From Porticoccaceae bacterium (GTDB lineage: Bacteria; Pseudomonadota; Gammaproteobacteria; Pseudomonadales; Porticoccaceae), in NCBI GenBank assembly GCA_024644595.1, contig JAHEHL010000010.1, positions 62,001 to 126,000 on the forward strand: a DNA stretch of 64,000 nt, given 5' to 3'. Made by a program: the position numbers and the translations under genes. The notes under the pieces are model-generated. The model did not search any database. It was not told the origin of the DNA and saw nothing but the letters and a program-made list of their open reading frames with translations. Positions within the stretch are counted from its first letter, which is position 1. Each line of letters opens with the position of its first letter. Shown piece by piece: positions 1-11,389 of the stretch.

Positions 1-3
1 AAC

Positions 4-978
4 ATGGTTGAGCAAAACTGGAGCCTGGTCGCTGATATTGGCGGCACGAATGCGCGCTTTGCTGCGCTGCGAGAGGGTCAACTCGAGGGTGAATTTGAGT
101 TTTATCACTCAGTGGAGGAGTATCCGGAGTTCAGTGATCTGGTGGTTAAGTTGAGAGATGAAATTGCTGCAGCGAGCGGTTTTGTCGGTGCGCCGAAGTC
201 TGTCTGTCTGGCCGTGGCCTGCCCAGCGGATGTTGAGCATATTTCATTTACCAATAGTCACTGGGAGTTTACCAAGGACCAGTTAAAGCATTGGTTTGAT
301 TGTGAGCAACTGGTAGTGATCAATGATTTTGAGGCGGTGGCTCACGGTATTACCGAACTTAAAGCGGACGATGTTATTCAGATTGGCGGCGATAAAGCCC
401 AGCTTCATAAACCAATTGGTATTCTGGGCGCTGGCACCGGTCTGGGGATGGCCGCGCTGATTTCCCATAGTGATGGCTACCATGTGCTTGACACTGAGGG
501 CGGCCATGCGGATTTTGCGCCGGTTGATCAGCGTCAGATGGATCTATTGAGCTGTCTGCGCCAGACCTACAAGCGTGTTTCACTGGAACGGGTATTGTCT
601 GGGAAAGGCATCGTTAATATTTATACGGCGATTTGTCAGATGGAAAAGGCACCGGTCAAATTCAATACACCGCCAGAGGTTGTTGCGGCCGCTATTGATG
701 GCAGTGATCCTGTTGCACTGGCTGCGCTAAATACTTTCTGCGAGTCGATGGGGGCTGCGGCGGGCAATCTGGCACTAACCCTGGGTGCCAGAGGCGGTAT
801 CTATATTGCTGGTGGTGTTGTGCCACGGTTTAGTGACTTTTTTGCCAGCAGTGGATTCCGCAACAAGTTTGAAGATAAAGGCCGCTTTGTCTCTTATCTT
901 CAGCCAATCCCAGTGTATTTGGTGATGCGCAATAATCTTGGTCTGCTCGGTGCGGCAAAAAAATTGCATCTTAAATAA
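4..978 (+). CDS. glk: Glucokinase (bacterial Glk family)
   Basis: Phosphorylates glucose to glucose-6-phosphate with ATP in the cytoplasm, feeding the Entner-Doudoroff enzymes encoded next to it. The 324 residues match the usual length of the E. coli-type glucokinase. Seen: the N-terminal phosphate-binding motif ADIGGTNAR (about residues 9-17), a second nucleotide loop GAGTGLGMA (about 140-148) and the sugar-binding EGGHADFAP segment (about 163-172). The ATG lies 3 nt inside the window, so its ribosome site cannot be seen and an upstream start cannot be excluded, but the protein begins where the family begins. It is followed 65 nt later by eda on the same strand. The gene for 6-phosphogluconate dehydratase (edd) is absent here and may lie just upstream (inference). 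Confidence 0.93.
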   Translation: MVEQNWSLVADIGGTNARFAALREGQLEGEFEFYHSVEEYPEFSDLVVKLRDEIAAASGFVGAPKSVCLAVACPADVEHISFTNSHWEFTKDQLKHWFDCEQLVVINDFEAVAHGITELKADDVIQIGGDKAQLHKPIGILGAGTGLGMAALISHSDGYHVLDTEGGHADFAPVDQRQMDLLSCLRQTYKRVSLERVLSGKGIVNIYTAICQMEKAPVKFNTPPEVVAAAIDGSDPVALAALNTFCESMGAAAGNLALTLGARGGIYIAGGVVPRFSDFFASSGFRNKFEDKGRFVSYLQPIPVYLVMRNNLGLLGAAKKLHLK

Positions 979-1043
979 CCTCACAAATAACAGACCAGAA
1001 ATAACACAAAAGAATTTATACAATAGTATTCAAGGAGAAGTCA

Positions 1044-1661
1044 GTGCGAGATTTATTGGCCGGCGTTACGGTTGTTCCGGTAATTGTGATTGATCGAGTT
1101 GAGGATGCTGTACCCCTCGCCGAGGCACTCGTTGCCGGTGGGTTGAATGTGCTTGAAGTTACCTTGCGCACTGCAGCAGCTGAAGAGGGTATTCGTCAAA
1201 TTATTGCCCAGATTCCCGATGCGATTGTGGGTACCGGCACAGTCTGTACGCCCGAGCAGGTCAAGCTGTCAGAAGATCTCGGCTGTCAGTTTATGGTCTC
1301 TCCGGGCAGCACTGACAATCTTTTGGCCGCGGCACAGCAGTCATCTATTGAACTGTTGCCTGGTATCTCGTCGGCCAGCGATTTGATGCGTTGCATGGAA
1401 TACGGTCACCGAGACTTTAAATTTTTCCCCGCCGAGGCCTCTGGTGGCGCGGCGATGATCAAGGCGTTGGCCGGCCCATTTGGCGATGCACGTATCTGCC
1501 CCACTGGTGGAATCGGTTTGCACAACGTGATGGAATATCTGTCGCTGCCAAATGTACTATGTGTTGGCGGCTCCTGGATCTGTCCTGCGCAGATGGTTAA
1601 TGAGCAGCGCTGGGATGAGATTGAACAGTTGGCGCGTGAGGCCAGTGTGCTGGGTCAGTGA
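1044..1661 (+). CDS. eda: KDPG/KHG aldolase
   Basis: Cleaves 2-keto-3-deoxy-6-phosphogluconate to pyruvate and glyceraldehyde-3-phosphate, the last step specific to the Entner-Doudoroff pathway. At 205 residues it has normal length. Seen: the LEVTLRT strand with the catalytic Glu (about 37-43), the Schiff-base lysine context FKFFPAEA (about 125-132) and the phosphate-binding PTGGI loop (about 153-157). The start is GTG, chosen because AAGGAGAAG sits directly upstream with good spacing and the protein begins at the family's usual point. It lies between glk and zwf on the same strand, consistent with one sugar-catabolism operon. Confidence 0.94.
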   Translation: MRDLLAGVTVVPVIVIDRVEDAVPLAEALVAGGLNVLEVTLRTAAAEEGIRQIIAQIPDAIVGTGTVCTPEQVKLSEDLGCQFMVSPGSTDNLLAAAQQSSIELLPGISSASDLMRCMEYGHRDFKFFPAEASGGAAMIKALAGPFGDARICPTGGIGLHNVMEYLSLPNVLCVGGSWICPAQMVNEQRWDEIEQLAREASVLGQ

Positions 1662-1729
1662 CTTGAAGTTGATATCTTTTGCGTGTTTGTTTAACGCATT
1701 CTATAAAATGCTAAACCCTGAGGTTTGTG

Positions 1730-3187
<1,458 letters not shown>

Positions 3188-3230
3188 TCTGTCACACAGT
3201 GTAATAGCGACCCCTAAAAAGAGCACAGTT

Positions 3231-3920
3231 ATGTCGATGATTGAATTCGAAAACACCTCAGCGCTGGATGCAGCACTCACCGGTAAAGTCAGCGAGCTAT
3301 TGCGTAAAGCCATAGCCTGCAATGGCAGCGCCTCTCTGGTGGTATCTGGCGGACGCACACCGGTTGGTTTTTTCCACCTGCTGTCGCAGCAGGATCTCGA
3401 CTGGTCAAAAGTTACGGTTGCCCTGGCTGACGAGCGCTGGGTCGATGCCGATCACCCAGATAGCAATGAGAAATTGGTCCGCGAAAACCTGCTTATCAAC
3501 GAAGCCCATAAAGCTCAGTATCTGGCCTTAAAAAACGGCGCTGAAGATGCTGTCGATGGCGAAGCTGAATGTCAGCGTCAACTGGCTTCGATTGGCCGCT
3601 TTACTGTGGTGATTTTGGGTATGGGCGATGATGGCCACACGGCATCGCTGTTTCCGGAAAGCGCAGCACTGGCGAAAGGTTTGGATATGCATTCAGGGCG
3701 CGACTGCATTGCCGTGACACCTGTTCACGCACCACATCAGCGGATGAGTATGACCTTGCCACGGCTGCTCAACAGCGAGTCGCTATTTATTCATATAAGT
3801 GGTATCAGCAAGCAACAGGTATTGGCCAGAGCCAATGCTGGTGATGATGTTATGGCGTTGCCGATCCGCGCTGTGCTGCACCAGCAGAGCACGCCAGTGG
3901 CAATCTATTGGGCTCATTGA
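3231..3920 (+). CDS. pgl: 6-phosphogluconolactonase (DevB type)
   Basis: Hydrolyses 6-phosphogluconolactone to 6-phosphogluconate. The protein has 229 residues, typical of the DevB/SOL family that is related to glucosamine-6-phosphate isomerases. Seen: VSGGRTPVGFF (about 37-47), the ADERWVD segment and the active-site GMGDDGHTASLFP motif (about 130-142). It follows zwf directly and converges on pykA, with 118 nt between the two stop codons. That gap holds a GGCCATCCATGGCC palindrome but no T-run directly after it, so I do not call a terminator there. Confidence 0.93.
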   Translation: MSMIEFENTSALDAALTGKVSELLRKAIACNGSASLVVSGGRTPVGFFHLLSQQDLDWSKVTVALADERWVDADHPDSNEKLVRENLLINEAHKAQYLALKNGAEDAVDGEAECQRQLASIGRFTVVILGMGDDGHTASLFPESAALAKGLDMHSGRDCIAVTPVHAPHQRMSMTLPRLLNSESLFIHISGISKQQVLARANAGDDVMALPIRAVLHQQSTPVAIYWAH

Positions 3921-4038
3921 TCGCTCGGCTGCTAGGTTAATTCGCAAATCTATTGTCTATGCAGTGATTAAAGCAGGGTAAATAGCAGGCCTAAAAGGTG
4001 GCCATCCATGGCCTGGAAGAGACGGTTTTTCTCATTGG

Positions 4039-5484
4039 CTACTGGATAACGTCGCCAACTCGAACAATTTTTAATGTGTTTGTGCCGCCGTGCACATTGA
4101 CAAAATCCCCTTTGGTAATCAGTACCAAATCGCCGTCGCTGACGACCTCGTGTTCGCGCAAGGTTTCTACTGCGCGGTGATTGACCTGCGATGGATCAAG
4201 TTCCGATGCGTTGAAAGGTATCGGCACGACCCCTTTGTACAGGGCGGTGACTTCACAGGTGCCGGGTTTTTCGGCCATGGCGTAGATAGGCAGTGACGAG
4301 GTGATTCGCGACATAATCAGTGGTGCAAAACCGGTCGCGGTCATACAGATAACCGCTTTCACTCCGCGCAGATGGTTGGCCACATACATAGCGGCAAGTG
4401 CCAGCGACTCATCAATACTGGAAAAGGTTTCGTCGATGCGGTGCTTGGAGCGCTGCGCGAGGGGGTGGCGCTCGGCACCCTCAATAACGCGTGCCATCGC
4501 CTTTACCGTATCAACAGGGTATTTCCCCGCTGCGGTTTCTGCTGACAGCATCACGGCATCGGTGCCATCGAGAACTGCATTGGCGACATCGAAGACTTCT
4601 GCCCGAGTCGGGGTGGGTGCGGTAATCATCGATTCCATCATCTGGGTTGCGGTGATAACCACTTTATTGGCGGCATTGGCGGCATCGATCAGTTGTTTTT
4701 GTACTGCGACCAGGTTGGCATCGCCAATCTCTACGCCGAGATCGCCGCGGGCCACCATTACACCGTCGGCGCTGGCGATAATGCCGGGCAAAAATTGTTC
4801 TGTAATGGCTTCGGCGCGCTCAATTTTGGCAATAATACGGGCTTGGCTGCCGGCTTCGATCAGCAGGTTGCGGGTCTCTTCGATATCGTCTTTTGAGCGA
4901 ACAAAAGAGATGGCCAGATAATCGGTGTTGAGCGCTGCGGCGGTTTTTATGTCCGCACGATCTTTCTCTGTAAGGGCCGGTGCCGAGAGTCCACCGCCAA
5001 ATTTGTTCACGCCTTTCTTGCTTGACAGAACGCCACCCTGAACGACTCGACAGGTCACTGAGTGATCATCGCGCGATTCAACCTTAAAGGTCAGTCGTCC
5101 GTCGTCGAGCAGTAAAATATCATCGACGCCGATATCGGCAAGTAGGTCGCTGGCGATATAGACGCCGTTTTGATCACCCGAGTTGATGCCGATCTGGCTG
5201 TTGAGAATGAAACGGTCATTGTCAGCCAGATCAATTTTTATATCATCGATAAAGCTGCCGATACGAATTTTGGGTCCCTGCATATCGCAGAGAATGCCGA
5301 CTGGAGTTTTCAGCTCCTGTGCAATTTTGCGAATACTCTTCGCACGCAGACAGTGCTCATCAGCAGTGCCATGGGAGAAGTTGAGTCGGAATACATTGAC
5401 GCCGGCCAGGATCAGTTCGCGGATACAGCTCTCGTCACTGGAGGCGGGGCCTAGTGTGGCGAGAATCTTCGTTCTACGTGGCAT
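4039..5484 (-). CDS. pykA: Pyruvate kinase, type II (PykA-like)
   Basis: Converts phosphoenolpyruvate and ADP to pyruvate and ATP, the last step of lower glycolysis. The 481 residues align well with E. coli PykA (about 480). Seen: the N-terminal [13 protein letters not shown], the substrate-binding [11 protein letters not shown], the lysine-containing KIERAEA region and the metal/substrate [11 protein letters not shown] motif. Its start overlaps the end of gap by 11 nt, so the two genes are translationally coupled and form a gap-pykA operon read away from the hexR promoter region. Through the candidate HexR site before gap it is probably under HexR control. Confidence 0.95.
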   Translation of the reverse strand: MPRRTKILATLGPASSDESCIRELILAGVNVFRLNFSHGTADEHCLRAKSIRKIAQELKTPVGILCDMQGPKIRIGSFIDDIKIDLADNDRFILNSQIGINSGDQNGVYIASDLLADIGVDDILLLDDGRLTFKVESRDDHSVTCRVVQGGVLSSKKGVNKFGGGLSAPALTEKDRADIKTAAALNTDYLAISFVRSKDDIEETRNLLIEAGSQARIIAKIERAEAITEQFLPGIIASADGVMVARGDLGVEIGDANLVAVQKQLIDAANAANKVVITATQMMESMITAPTPTRAEVFDVANAVLDGTDAVMLSAETAAGKYPVDTVKAMARVIEGAERHPLAQRSKHRIDETFSSIDESLALAAMYVANHLRGVKAVICMTATGFAPLIMSRITSSLPIYAMAEKPGTCEVTALYKGVVPIPFNASELDPSQVNHRAVETLREHEVVSDGDLVLITKGDFVNVHGGTNTLKIVRVGDVIQ

Positions 5485-6502
5485 CCTGATGCTCCGCTAC
5501 GCGGCATAACAGGGCGAGTGAGTTGTCGAGCATGCGGTTGGAGAACCCCCACTCATTGTCATACCAGGCCATTACTTTAACTAGGGATCCATTGACTCGT
5601 GTCTGTGTAGCATCGAAGTTACAGGAGGCGGGAATGTGATTAAAATCGATAGACACCAGCGGCTTGTCGTTGTAGCTGAGTACCTCTTTGAGTTTACCCT
5701 GTGAAGCTTCAAGCAGTAACGCATTGACCTCGTCCACGGAGGTTTCGCGGCCAGCATTAAAGGTCAGGTCAACCAGTGACACATTGATTGTTGGGACACG
5801 CACGGCCAATCCGTCGAGCTTTCCGGCTAGCTCTGGCAGAACCAGGCCAATTGCTGCCGCAGCACCCGTCTTGGTGGGGATCATTGACTGGGTTGCAGAT
5901 CGTGCACGGTAGACATCTGAGTGGCAAACATCGCTAAGTTGTTGATCGTTGGTATAGGCGTGAACTGTAGTCATATAGCCGCTGAGGATACCCAGGGACT
6001 CGTGCAGGGGCGCAACCATTGGCGCTAGGCAGTTGGTGGTGCAAGACGCATTTGAGATGATGGTCTGCGAGCCATCGAGAACATGGTCATTGACGCCGAA
6101 CACAACGGTGGCGTCAACGTCTGATCCGGGCGCTGAAATAAGCACCTTTTTGGCGCCGGCTTCGAGGTGCAGGGCAGCTTTCTCGCGACTGGTGAATACA
6201 CCTGTGCACTCACACACAAGATCCACGTCGAGCTCAGCCCAGGGCAGATCGGTCGGATCGCGTTCGCTCGACCAGTTGATTACATCACCGTTTATGACAA
6301 TTGCGCCATCGGTGACTTCAACATGTTGATTAAATCGACCGTGAACGGTATCAAACTGCAGTAAGTGGGCATTGATCTCAAGGCTGCCAAGATCATTGAT
6401 CGCAACGATTTGTATCTGCTTTTGGAGTTCGGGGCGCTCGTAGAGTGCGCGAACGATGTTACGGCCAATGCGGCCAAAACCATTAATAGCAATTCTATAC
6501 AT
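5474..6502 (-). CDS. gap: Glyceraldehyde-3-phosphate dehydrogenase, type I
   Basis: Oxidises and phosphorylates glyceraldehyde-3-phosphate to 1,3-bisphosphoglycerate with NAD+. The 342 residues begin with the Rossmann motif [10 protein letters not shown] and contain the catalytic cysteine in [12 protein letters not shown], followed by the HAYTNDQ segment. The first gene of a gap-pykA pair on the minus strand, it is divergent from hexR. A candidate HexR operator lies about 20 nt upstream of its ATG. The NAD-binding loop reads [14 protein letters not shown]. The erythrose-4-phosphate dehydrogenase paralogue is a possible alternative, but the pairing with pykA favours glycolytic GAPDH. Confidence 0.94.
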   Translation of the reverse strand: MYRIAINGFGRIGRNIVRALYERPELQKQIQIVAINDLGSLEINAHLLQFDTVHGRFNQHVEVTDGAIVINGDVINWSSERDPTDLPWAELDVDLVCECTGVFTSREKAALHLEAGAKKVLISAPGSDVDATVVFGVNDHVLDGSQTIISNASCTTNCLAPMVAPLHESLGILSGYMTTVHAYTNDQQLSDVCHSDVYRARSATQSMIPTKTGAAAAIGLVLPELAGKLDGLAVRVPTINVSLVDLTFNAGRETSVDEVNALLLEASQGKLKEVLSYNDKPLVSIDFNHIPASCNFDATQTRVNGSLVKVMAWYDNEWGFSNRMLDNSLALLCRVAEHQDAT

Positions 6503-6520
6503 AATCAGATTTCACTTAAA

Positions 6521-6535
6521 TGTAGTAAACTTACG
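6521..6535. promoter_or_regulatory. Candidate HexR operator upstream of gap
   Basis: The 15-mer TGTAGTAAACTTACG matches 11 of 15 positions of the gammaproteobacterial HexR consensus as I remember it (TGTAATTAAATTACA). It sits between the divergent gap and hexR genes, 19 nt from the gap ATG, where an operator would act on gap-pykA and possibly on hexR. The symmetry is imperfect. HexR control of gap is well established in related gammaproteobacteria; binding here is inference. Confidence 0.5.
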
Positions 6536-6742
6536 TAAATTATAGTCTTATGGTTTCTCGCCGGCAATAAAAACTGGTTTTTATTAGGTATAGTAACGTT
6601 TTAATCCTGTTTTTAGCGTTGATATAGCAGGTTGATGAAATTTTCTTACCAGTCTAGTTGTTTCAGCGGACATTTGCCGAGAAAGCCCGTAAACTTTGTG
6701 ATGTTTTTGTGTAAAAAGACGAAAAATCAGAGAGATAGAGCT

Positions 6743-7600
6743 ATGAACGGACAAAATTTGATCAATGTCATTGCTGATCAGTTGCCGAATCTTAATAAGT
6801 CTGAGAGTAAGGTGGCCAAGGTGATTCTGGCTGACCCTGATGCGGCAACCCAATCCAGTATTGCCGCTCTGGCCAAGGCTGCCTCGGTGAGTGAGCCGAG
6901 CGTTAACCGATTCTGCAAGCGCTTTGATGCGGCTGGATTCCCCGACTTTAAACTGCGGCTGGCGAAAGCTCTGGTCAGCGGAGTGCGCTTCGTTAATCGC
7001 AATGTCGATCCGGATGATGATGTCAGTAGCTACACGCCAAAGATTTTCGATAGCACAATTAATAATCTGGCGATGGTGCGTGATTGCATCAGCCACAGCC
7101 TAGTCAATCAGGTGGTCGACAAGTTGATTCAGGCGCGACGGATTTATTTCTTTGGTGTCGGCGCATCCGGGTCAGTGGCACGAGATGCCGAGAACAAGTT
7201 TTTCCGCTTTAATCTGCCGGTCTCCTTCCATGACGATGTGTTGATGCAGAGAATGTTGGCTTCAACAGGCAGTACCGGTGACGTGTTCTTTTTTATCTCT
7301 CATACCGGGCGTACAAAAGAGGTGGTCGAAATTGCCGAGATCGCACGAGCCAACGGTTCAACGGTTATTGGGTTGACGGCACCAGACTCGCCGCTGGCCC
7401 GTGTCAGCAGCGTTACCTTGGATGTTGAGGTGCCGGAGAATACCGATGAATATATGCCCATGACCTCACGGATTGTGCACCTTGTGATATTGGATGTGCT
7501 CGCCACCGGGGTCACTCTACGCCGGGGGCCGGATTTTTTGCCGCATCTGGAAAAGATCAAAAATAGTCTGGTGCCGACACGATATCCACGCAAGGATTAA
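6743..7600 (+). CDS. hexR: HexR-type transcriptional regulator (RpiR family)
   Basis: HexR is a DNA-binding sensor of KDPG that controls Entner-Doudoroff and central carbon genes. The protein has an N-terminal RpiR helix-turn-helix (LNKSESKVAKVILADP..., SEPSVNRFCKRF, about residues 10-60) and a C-terminal SIS sugar-phosphate domain with FFGVGASGSVA and FFISHTGRTKE. The ORF track starts at 6632, but I chose the ATG at 6743, which gives 285 residues, because MNGQNLINVI... aligns with the normal HexR N-terminus and an AGAGATAGAG purine stretch precedes it. It is divergent from gap-pykA and downstream of glk-eda-zwf-pgl, its expected targets. Confidence 0.92.
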   Translation: MNGQNLINVIADQLPNLNKSESKVAKVILADPDAATQSSIAALAKAASVSEPSVNRFCKRFDAAGFPDFKLRLAKALVSGVRFVNRNVDPDDDVSSYTPKIFDSTINNLAMVRDCISHSLVNQVVDKLIQARRIYFFGVGASGSVARDAENKFFRFNLPVSFHDDVLMQRMLASTGSTGDVFFFISHTGRTKEVVEIAEIARANGSTVIGLTAPDSPLARVSSVTLDVEVPENTDEYMPMTSRIVHLVILDVLATGVTLRRGPDFLPHLEKIKNSLVPTRYPRKD

Positions 7601-7712
7601 CCGCTCTCGGGTTCCTCTGACAAGCTATTTTTAGTCTCTGCTTTTCAACTAGACTTGAGCCCCATGGCGGCTTTCTACTAGACTACTGTTTTAACTCAGA
7701 GATAGTCACCTG

Positions 7713-9650
7713 ATGTCAGAATTTCCAGCACACCCAGTTCCCCGCCAATGGTCAGACTCAGCCTGGATTGATCAGCCCGCCTATGAGGCAATGTATCAAC
7801 AGTCTATCGAAAACCCGGATCAGTTCTGGGCCGATCAGGCCGCCCAGTTCCTAAACTGGGAAAGCCCGTGGGAGACCGTGTGCCGGAGTGATATTAACCA
7901 GGGCCAGGCCGCGTGGTTTGAGGGTGGCAAGCTCAATGTTGCAGTCAACTGTATCGATCGGCATTTGCTTACTCGAGCTGATCAGAGCGCAATTATCTGG
8001 GAGGGGGACGATCCCTCCGACGATACCCGGATCAGCTACGCGAAGCTCCATGAGCAGGTGTCAAAACTGGGTAATGTGCTACGTGAGCGAGGAGTGAAGA
8101 AGGGCGATCGGGTGTGTATTTATATGCCGATGATTCCCGAGGCTGCCTATGCCATGCTAGCCTGCGCTCGGATTGGTGCCGTTCACTCGGTGGTGTTTGG
8201 TGGCTTTTCGCCCGATGCGCTTAAAGACCGTATTCTCGACTCTGACTGCCAGGTGGTGATTACCGCCGATGAGGGTGTGCGGTCAGGCAAGCCTATTCCG
8301 CTTAAAACCAATACCGATAAAGCCTTGGCCAACTGTCCAAATGTGCACACTTGCCTGATTGTGCGTCGCACCGGTGCGGACATTGAGCTGCACGACAATC
8401 GCGATGTTTGGTACCACGAGGCGATCGAGTCTGTCTCTGCCAAGTGTGTGGCGGAGGTAATGGACGCTGAAGATCCGCTATTTATCCTCTACACGTCCGG
8501 CTCGACTGGAAAACCCAAGGGTGTTGTTCACAGCACGGCCGGCTATCTGTTGATGGCGGCAATGACCCACAAATATACCTTTGACTATAAAGACGGTGAT
8601 GTTTTTTGGTGTACCGCTGATGTTGGCTGGGTAACCGGCCACAGTTACAGCGTTTATGGGCCACTCTGTAATGGCGGCATTACATTGATGTTTGAGGGAG
8701 TACCAACTTACCCGGATGCTTCGCGATTTTGGCAGGTCGTTGACAAACATCAAGTCAGTCAATTTTATACTGCGCCAACGGCTATTCGATCTTTGATGGC
8801 CGCCGGCGACAAATTTGTCACAGAGACGTCCAGGAGTTCGCTTAAGTTGCTGGGAACGGTTGGCGAGCCAATCAATCCTGAAGCCTGGGAATGGTATTAC
8901 CGGGTGGTGGGAGAATCGCGCTGCCCGATCGTCGACACCTGGTGGCAGACTGAAACCGGCGCCCATATGCTGACGCCACTGCCTGGTGCAACAGCGCTCA
9001 AGCCCGGCTCTGCCACTCGTCCATTCTTTGGCGTGCAGCCGGTTCTGCTTGATACAGATGGACAGGAGGTCGAAGGTGAAGGCGAGGGACTGTTGATGAT
9101 CAAGGCCTCGTGGCCGAGTCAGATACGATCGATCTATGGTGATCGGCAGCGCTTTGTTGATACCTACTTCGGAGCCTATCCGGGTTACTACTTTACCGGC
9201 GACGGCGCCCGCCGTGACGAAGACGGCTATTACTGGATCACCGGTCGCGTCGATGATGTATTGAATATCTCAGGTCATCGTATGGGCACAGCCGAGGTGG
9301 AGAGCGCGCTGGTGTTGCATGAGAAAATTGCTGAGGCCGCAGTGGTTGGCTGCCCCCACGATATCAAAGGGGAGGGTATTTACTGCTATGTCACACCAAT
9401 GAATGGAATTGAGCCGGACGAAGCTCTGCGTCTGGAATTGATTTCGCTTTGCGTCAAAGAGATTGGGCCGATTGCCAAGCCGGATATCATTCAGTGGGCA
9501 CCTGGTCTGCCAAAGACCCGTTCGGGGAAGATTATGCGTCGCATCCTACGCAAAATAGCTGCTAATGAGCTGGATAGTTTGGGAGATACCTCAACCCTTG
9601 CCGACCCGGCGGTGGTTGATGAGCTGATTAGCAACCGCGCCAATCAGTAA
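7713..9650 (+). CDS. acs: Acetyl-CoA synthetase (AMP-forming)
   Basis: Activates acetate to acetyl-CoA through acetyl-AMP. At 645 residues it has the usual Acs length. Seen: the ATP-binding [14 protein letters not shown] motif (about 260), the acyl-pocket tryptophan in [10 protein letters not shown] (about 408-416), which fits acetate rather than longer acids, the hinge region [17 protein letters not shown], and the C-terminal [10 protein letters not shown] (about 600-609) with the lysine that is acetylated in Acs enzymes. It lies 112 nt after hexR with its own leader, so is probably separately transcribed. A propionyl-CoA synthetase role is less likely given the WWQTETG pocket. Confidence 0.93.
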   Translation: MSEFPAHPVPRQWSDSAWIDQPAYEAMYQQSIENPDQFWADQAAQFLNWESPWETVCRSDINQGQAAWFEGGKLNVAVNCIDRHLLTRADQSAIIWEGDDPSDDTRISYAKLHEQVSKLGNVLRERGVKKGDRVCIYMPMIPEAAYAMLACARIGAVHSVVFGGFSPDALKDRILDSDCQVVITADEGVRSGKPIPLKTNTDKALANCPNVHTCLIVRRTGADIELHDNRDVWYHEAIESVSAKCVAEVMDAEDPLFILYTSGSTGKPKGVVHSTAGYLLMAAMTHKYTFDYKDGDVFWCTADVGWVTGHSYSVYGPLCNGGITLMFEGVPTYPDASRFWQVVDKHQVSQFYTAPTAIRSLMAAGDKFVTETSRSSLKLLGTVGEPINPEAWEWYYRVVGESRCPIVDTWWQTETGAHMLTPLPGATALKPGSATRPFFGVQPVLLDTDGQEVEGEGEGLLMIKASWPSQIRSIYGDRQRFVDTYFGAYPGYYFTGDGARRDEDGYYWITGRVDDVLNISGHRMGTAEVESALVLHEKIAEAAVVGCPHDIKGEGIYCYVTPMNGIEPDEALRLELISLCVKEIGPIAKPDIIQWAPGLPKTRSGKIMRRILRKIAANELDSLGDTSTLADPAVVDELISNRANQ

Positions 9651-9809
9651 CACAACAGTTGAACGTTTTCATGTGAACCCTGCAGGGCGTATGTGTATAG
9701 CGCATTGCCCAAAATTTTAGTGCAAGCTACGCGGCCCATGCCGGCCTTTATTCGTAAAAGGGTGTGTAAATAGACTACTATGGGCGCTTAAAAAAGGGCG
9801 GAGATCCTT

Positions 9810-10688
9810 ATGATGAAACTAGTCAACTTTTTCTTTAAAGCCTTTATATGTCTGCTGCTGGTCTATGGGATTTTGTTATTGTTGCCTGCTCACAATCAGG
9901 TCAAAGCGATTCCGTTCTATTCCAGCCACACCCAAGGTGTCAACAATATTGCCCACGGCACGGGTCGCGAGTTGCTGCCGGGTAATACTCTTGAGGGTGC
10001 ACTTAATGCGGTCGCCTATGGCGCCGATATTATTGAGCTGGACGTGCACCTAACTGCGGATGATGTTGTCGTGGTCAGACATGATGCGAGTATAGATGCG
10101 ACCACAAATGGCAGCGGTTTAATTGCTGAAATGACACTTGCAGAACTACAGACCTTTGATGCCGGCTATCATGAAACTGACTATCCGGATAAAGTGGCGG
10201 CAGCGGGGGTGCGTATTCCCACCCTTGAGTCACTCTTTGTCGCGCTGCCCAATCATCGGTATCTGATTGAATTAAAGCCGGATGATACTGAGACCGGTAT
10301 TGCCCTGTGTCGGTTGATTGATAAGCACAAGCTCAAGGATCAGGTTATCGTCGGATCTTTCTTTACATCGGTATTAGAACATTTTCGCGACGTATGTCCG
10401 CAGGTGCCGACATCGCTTGGTGAGAGTGAGGCACAAAAACTTTTTATTCTCAGCGGATTGGGGCTGGGGCATCTTTTTAAGCCGTCAGGTTACTCAGTTC
10501 AATTACCTTATGAATACAAAGGCATAAAGTTGGTTTCCAAGTCTCTCGTTAAGTCTGCACGACGGCTTAATTTACAGGTTGATGTTTGGACGGTAAATAA
10601 CCCTGACACAATGGCTGAATTGATCGATTTGGGAGTCAACGGAATTATCACTGACCGTCCGGATATTATTCAAGCATTTGATATGTAA
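9810..10688 (+). CDS. Glycerophosphodiester phosphodiesterase family protein, membrane anchored
   Basis: GDPD enzymes hydrolyse glycerophosphodiesters to glycerol-3-phosphate and an alcohol. The 292-residue protein starts with a hydrophobic segment (about 7-26), so it is probably anchored with the catalytic domain outside the inner membrane. Catalytic features seen are IELDVHLT (Glu and Asp metal ligands), the following VVRHD histidine, the YLIELKP strand and the C-terminal VWTVNNPDTMAELIDLGVNGIITDRPD region. The first motif is unusual: AHGTGRELLPGNTLE, where most members have HRG. The His is kept but the adjacent Arg is not. GGAG lies 6 nt upstream of the first ATG; a second ATG follows immediately. 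Confidence 0.82.
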   Translation: MMKLVNFFFKAFICLLLVYGILLLLPAHNQVKAIPFYSSHTQGVNNIAHGTGRELLPGNTLEGALNAVAYGADIIELDVHLTADDVVVVRHDASIDATTNGSGLIAEMTLAELQTFDAGYHETDYPDKVAAAGVRIPTLESLFVALPNHRYLIELKPDDTETGIALCRLIDKHKLKDQVIVGSFFTSVLEHFRDVCPQVPTSLGESEAQKLFILSGLGLGHLFKPSGYSVQLPYEYKGIKLVSKSLVKSARRLNLQVDVWTVNNPDTMAELIDLGVNGIITDRPDIIQAFDM

Positions 10689-10761
10689 AGAAAATACATA
10701 TTGTTTGAAGTCATAAAAAGACTGGCAACATTAGTGTTATTTGCCTAAAAATAATACATTA

Positions 10762-11127
10762 ATGGATAGTGAAGCGCGTCATAATTACGGAATGAACGAA
10801 TACATGAGCAAAGAATTAGCACGATTAATGAGACAGGCTGGTGTGTCGCAAAGTGGACTTTCACGGGCGACTGGCGTGCCTCAACCGACCATTAATCGCA
10901 TTCTCAGTCAGACCACTCAAAATCCGCGGCGTGAGTCGATGGTGCGACTGGCTAATTATTTCGGCGTGCCGACCGAGACACTCTACGATAAACCTGAAAC
11001 CGGGAAAAAATCGCGCAAAAACAACGGGGCTATCGAGGACGTTTTTAATCGAATTCTGAGCCTTTCCAAGACCGAGCGTTCGACCCTGTTCACGCTGGTG
11101 GCCGATAAATTTAATGACGGTAAATAG
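10762..11127 (+). CDS. Small XRE-family transcriptional regulator
   Basis: A 121-residue protein from the ATG chosen here (the ORF track uses an upstream TTG, and ATGs at 10792 and 10804 are also possible). It carries a compact Cro/CI-type helix-turn-helix: LARLMRQAGVSQSGLSRATG, then PQPTINRILSQ as recognition region, and NYFGVPTETLYD. The C-terminal part (GAIEDVFNRILSLSKTERSTLF) is short and probably a dimerisation helix. No start has a strong ribosome site. It converges on a small minus-strand ORF, and two clean palindromes lie between that ORF and lysE; these could be its operators (inference). The regulated genes are unknown. Confidence 0.75.
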   Translation: MDSEARHNYGMNEYMSKELARLMRQAGVSQSGLSRATGVPQPTINRILSQTTQNPRRESMVRLANYFGVPTETLYDKPETGKKSRKNNGAIEDVFNRILSLSKTERSTLFTLVADKFNDGK

Positions 11128-11142
11128 TAGTTGTTTGGCTTC

Positions 11143-11319
11143 TTAACTGCGCGCGGACACAATTGACTCACTAACATTCTGCAGTAAATCCATTAATTTA
11201 AGTTGTTCGGCTTCACTGATCGAGGCCAGCTTCGCCTCAAATTCGACTAATCCCGCTTCAAAATGTATCTGCAAATCAGAGGCGTTTAATGTTGTTTTTT
11301 TTGCCTGTCCTTTAGTCAT
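11143..11319 (-). CDS. Small hypothetical protein, 58 residues
   Basis: I do not recognise a family. The ORF track begins at a TTG two codons earlier; the ATG at 11319 is more likely. The sequence has a basic N-terminus (MTKGQAKKTT) and then an amphipathic helix-rich acidic part (FEAGLVEFEAKLASISEAEQLKLMDLLQ). It faces the small XRE gene tail to tail, 15 nt between stop codons. An AGAG tract precedes the start at suitable spacing. The regular helical pattern and the palindrome-containing upstream region support a real gene, but the short length leaves this uncertain. Confidence 0.42.
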   Translation of the reverse strand: MTKGQAKKTTLNASDLQIHFEAGLVEFEAKLASISEAEQLKLMDLLQNVSESIVSARS

Positions 11320-11345
11320 TTTCAAGCTCTAATGTGTTAACTGAT

Positions 11346-11361
11346 ATACATTCTCGTGTAT
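11346..11361. promoter_or_regulatory. Palindrome ATACA-N6-TGTAT
   Basis: A perfect 5-bp inverted repeat (ATACA, TTCTCG spacer, TGTAT) lies in the 158-nt gap between the start of the 58-residue ORF and lysE. It is 29 nt from the larger palindrome next to it. An operator is plausible; nothing identifies the binding protein. Confidence 0.3.
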
Positions 11362-11389
11362 TTACTCTATGGTTGATATAGCGCTAAAG

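Noticed and set aside
3960-4040. Hairpin GGCCATCCATGGCC between pgl and pykA as a terminator
   Set aside because: No T-run directly follows on either strand; the T-rich stretch is about 20 nt away.
6632-6742. Longer hexR start used by the ORF track
   Set aside because: The extra 37 residues do not look like HexR; the ATG at 6743 aligns with the family start.
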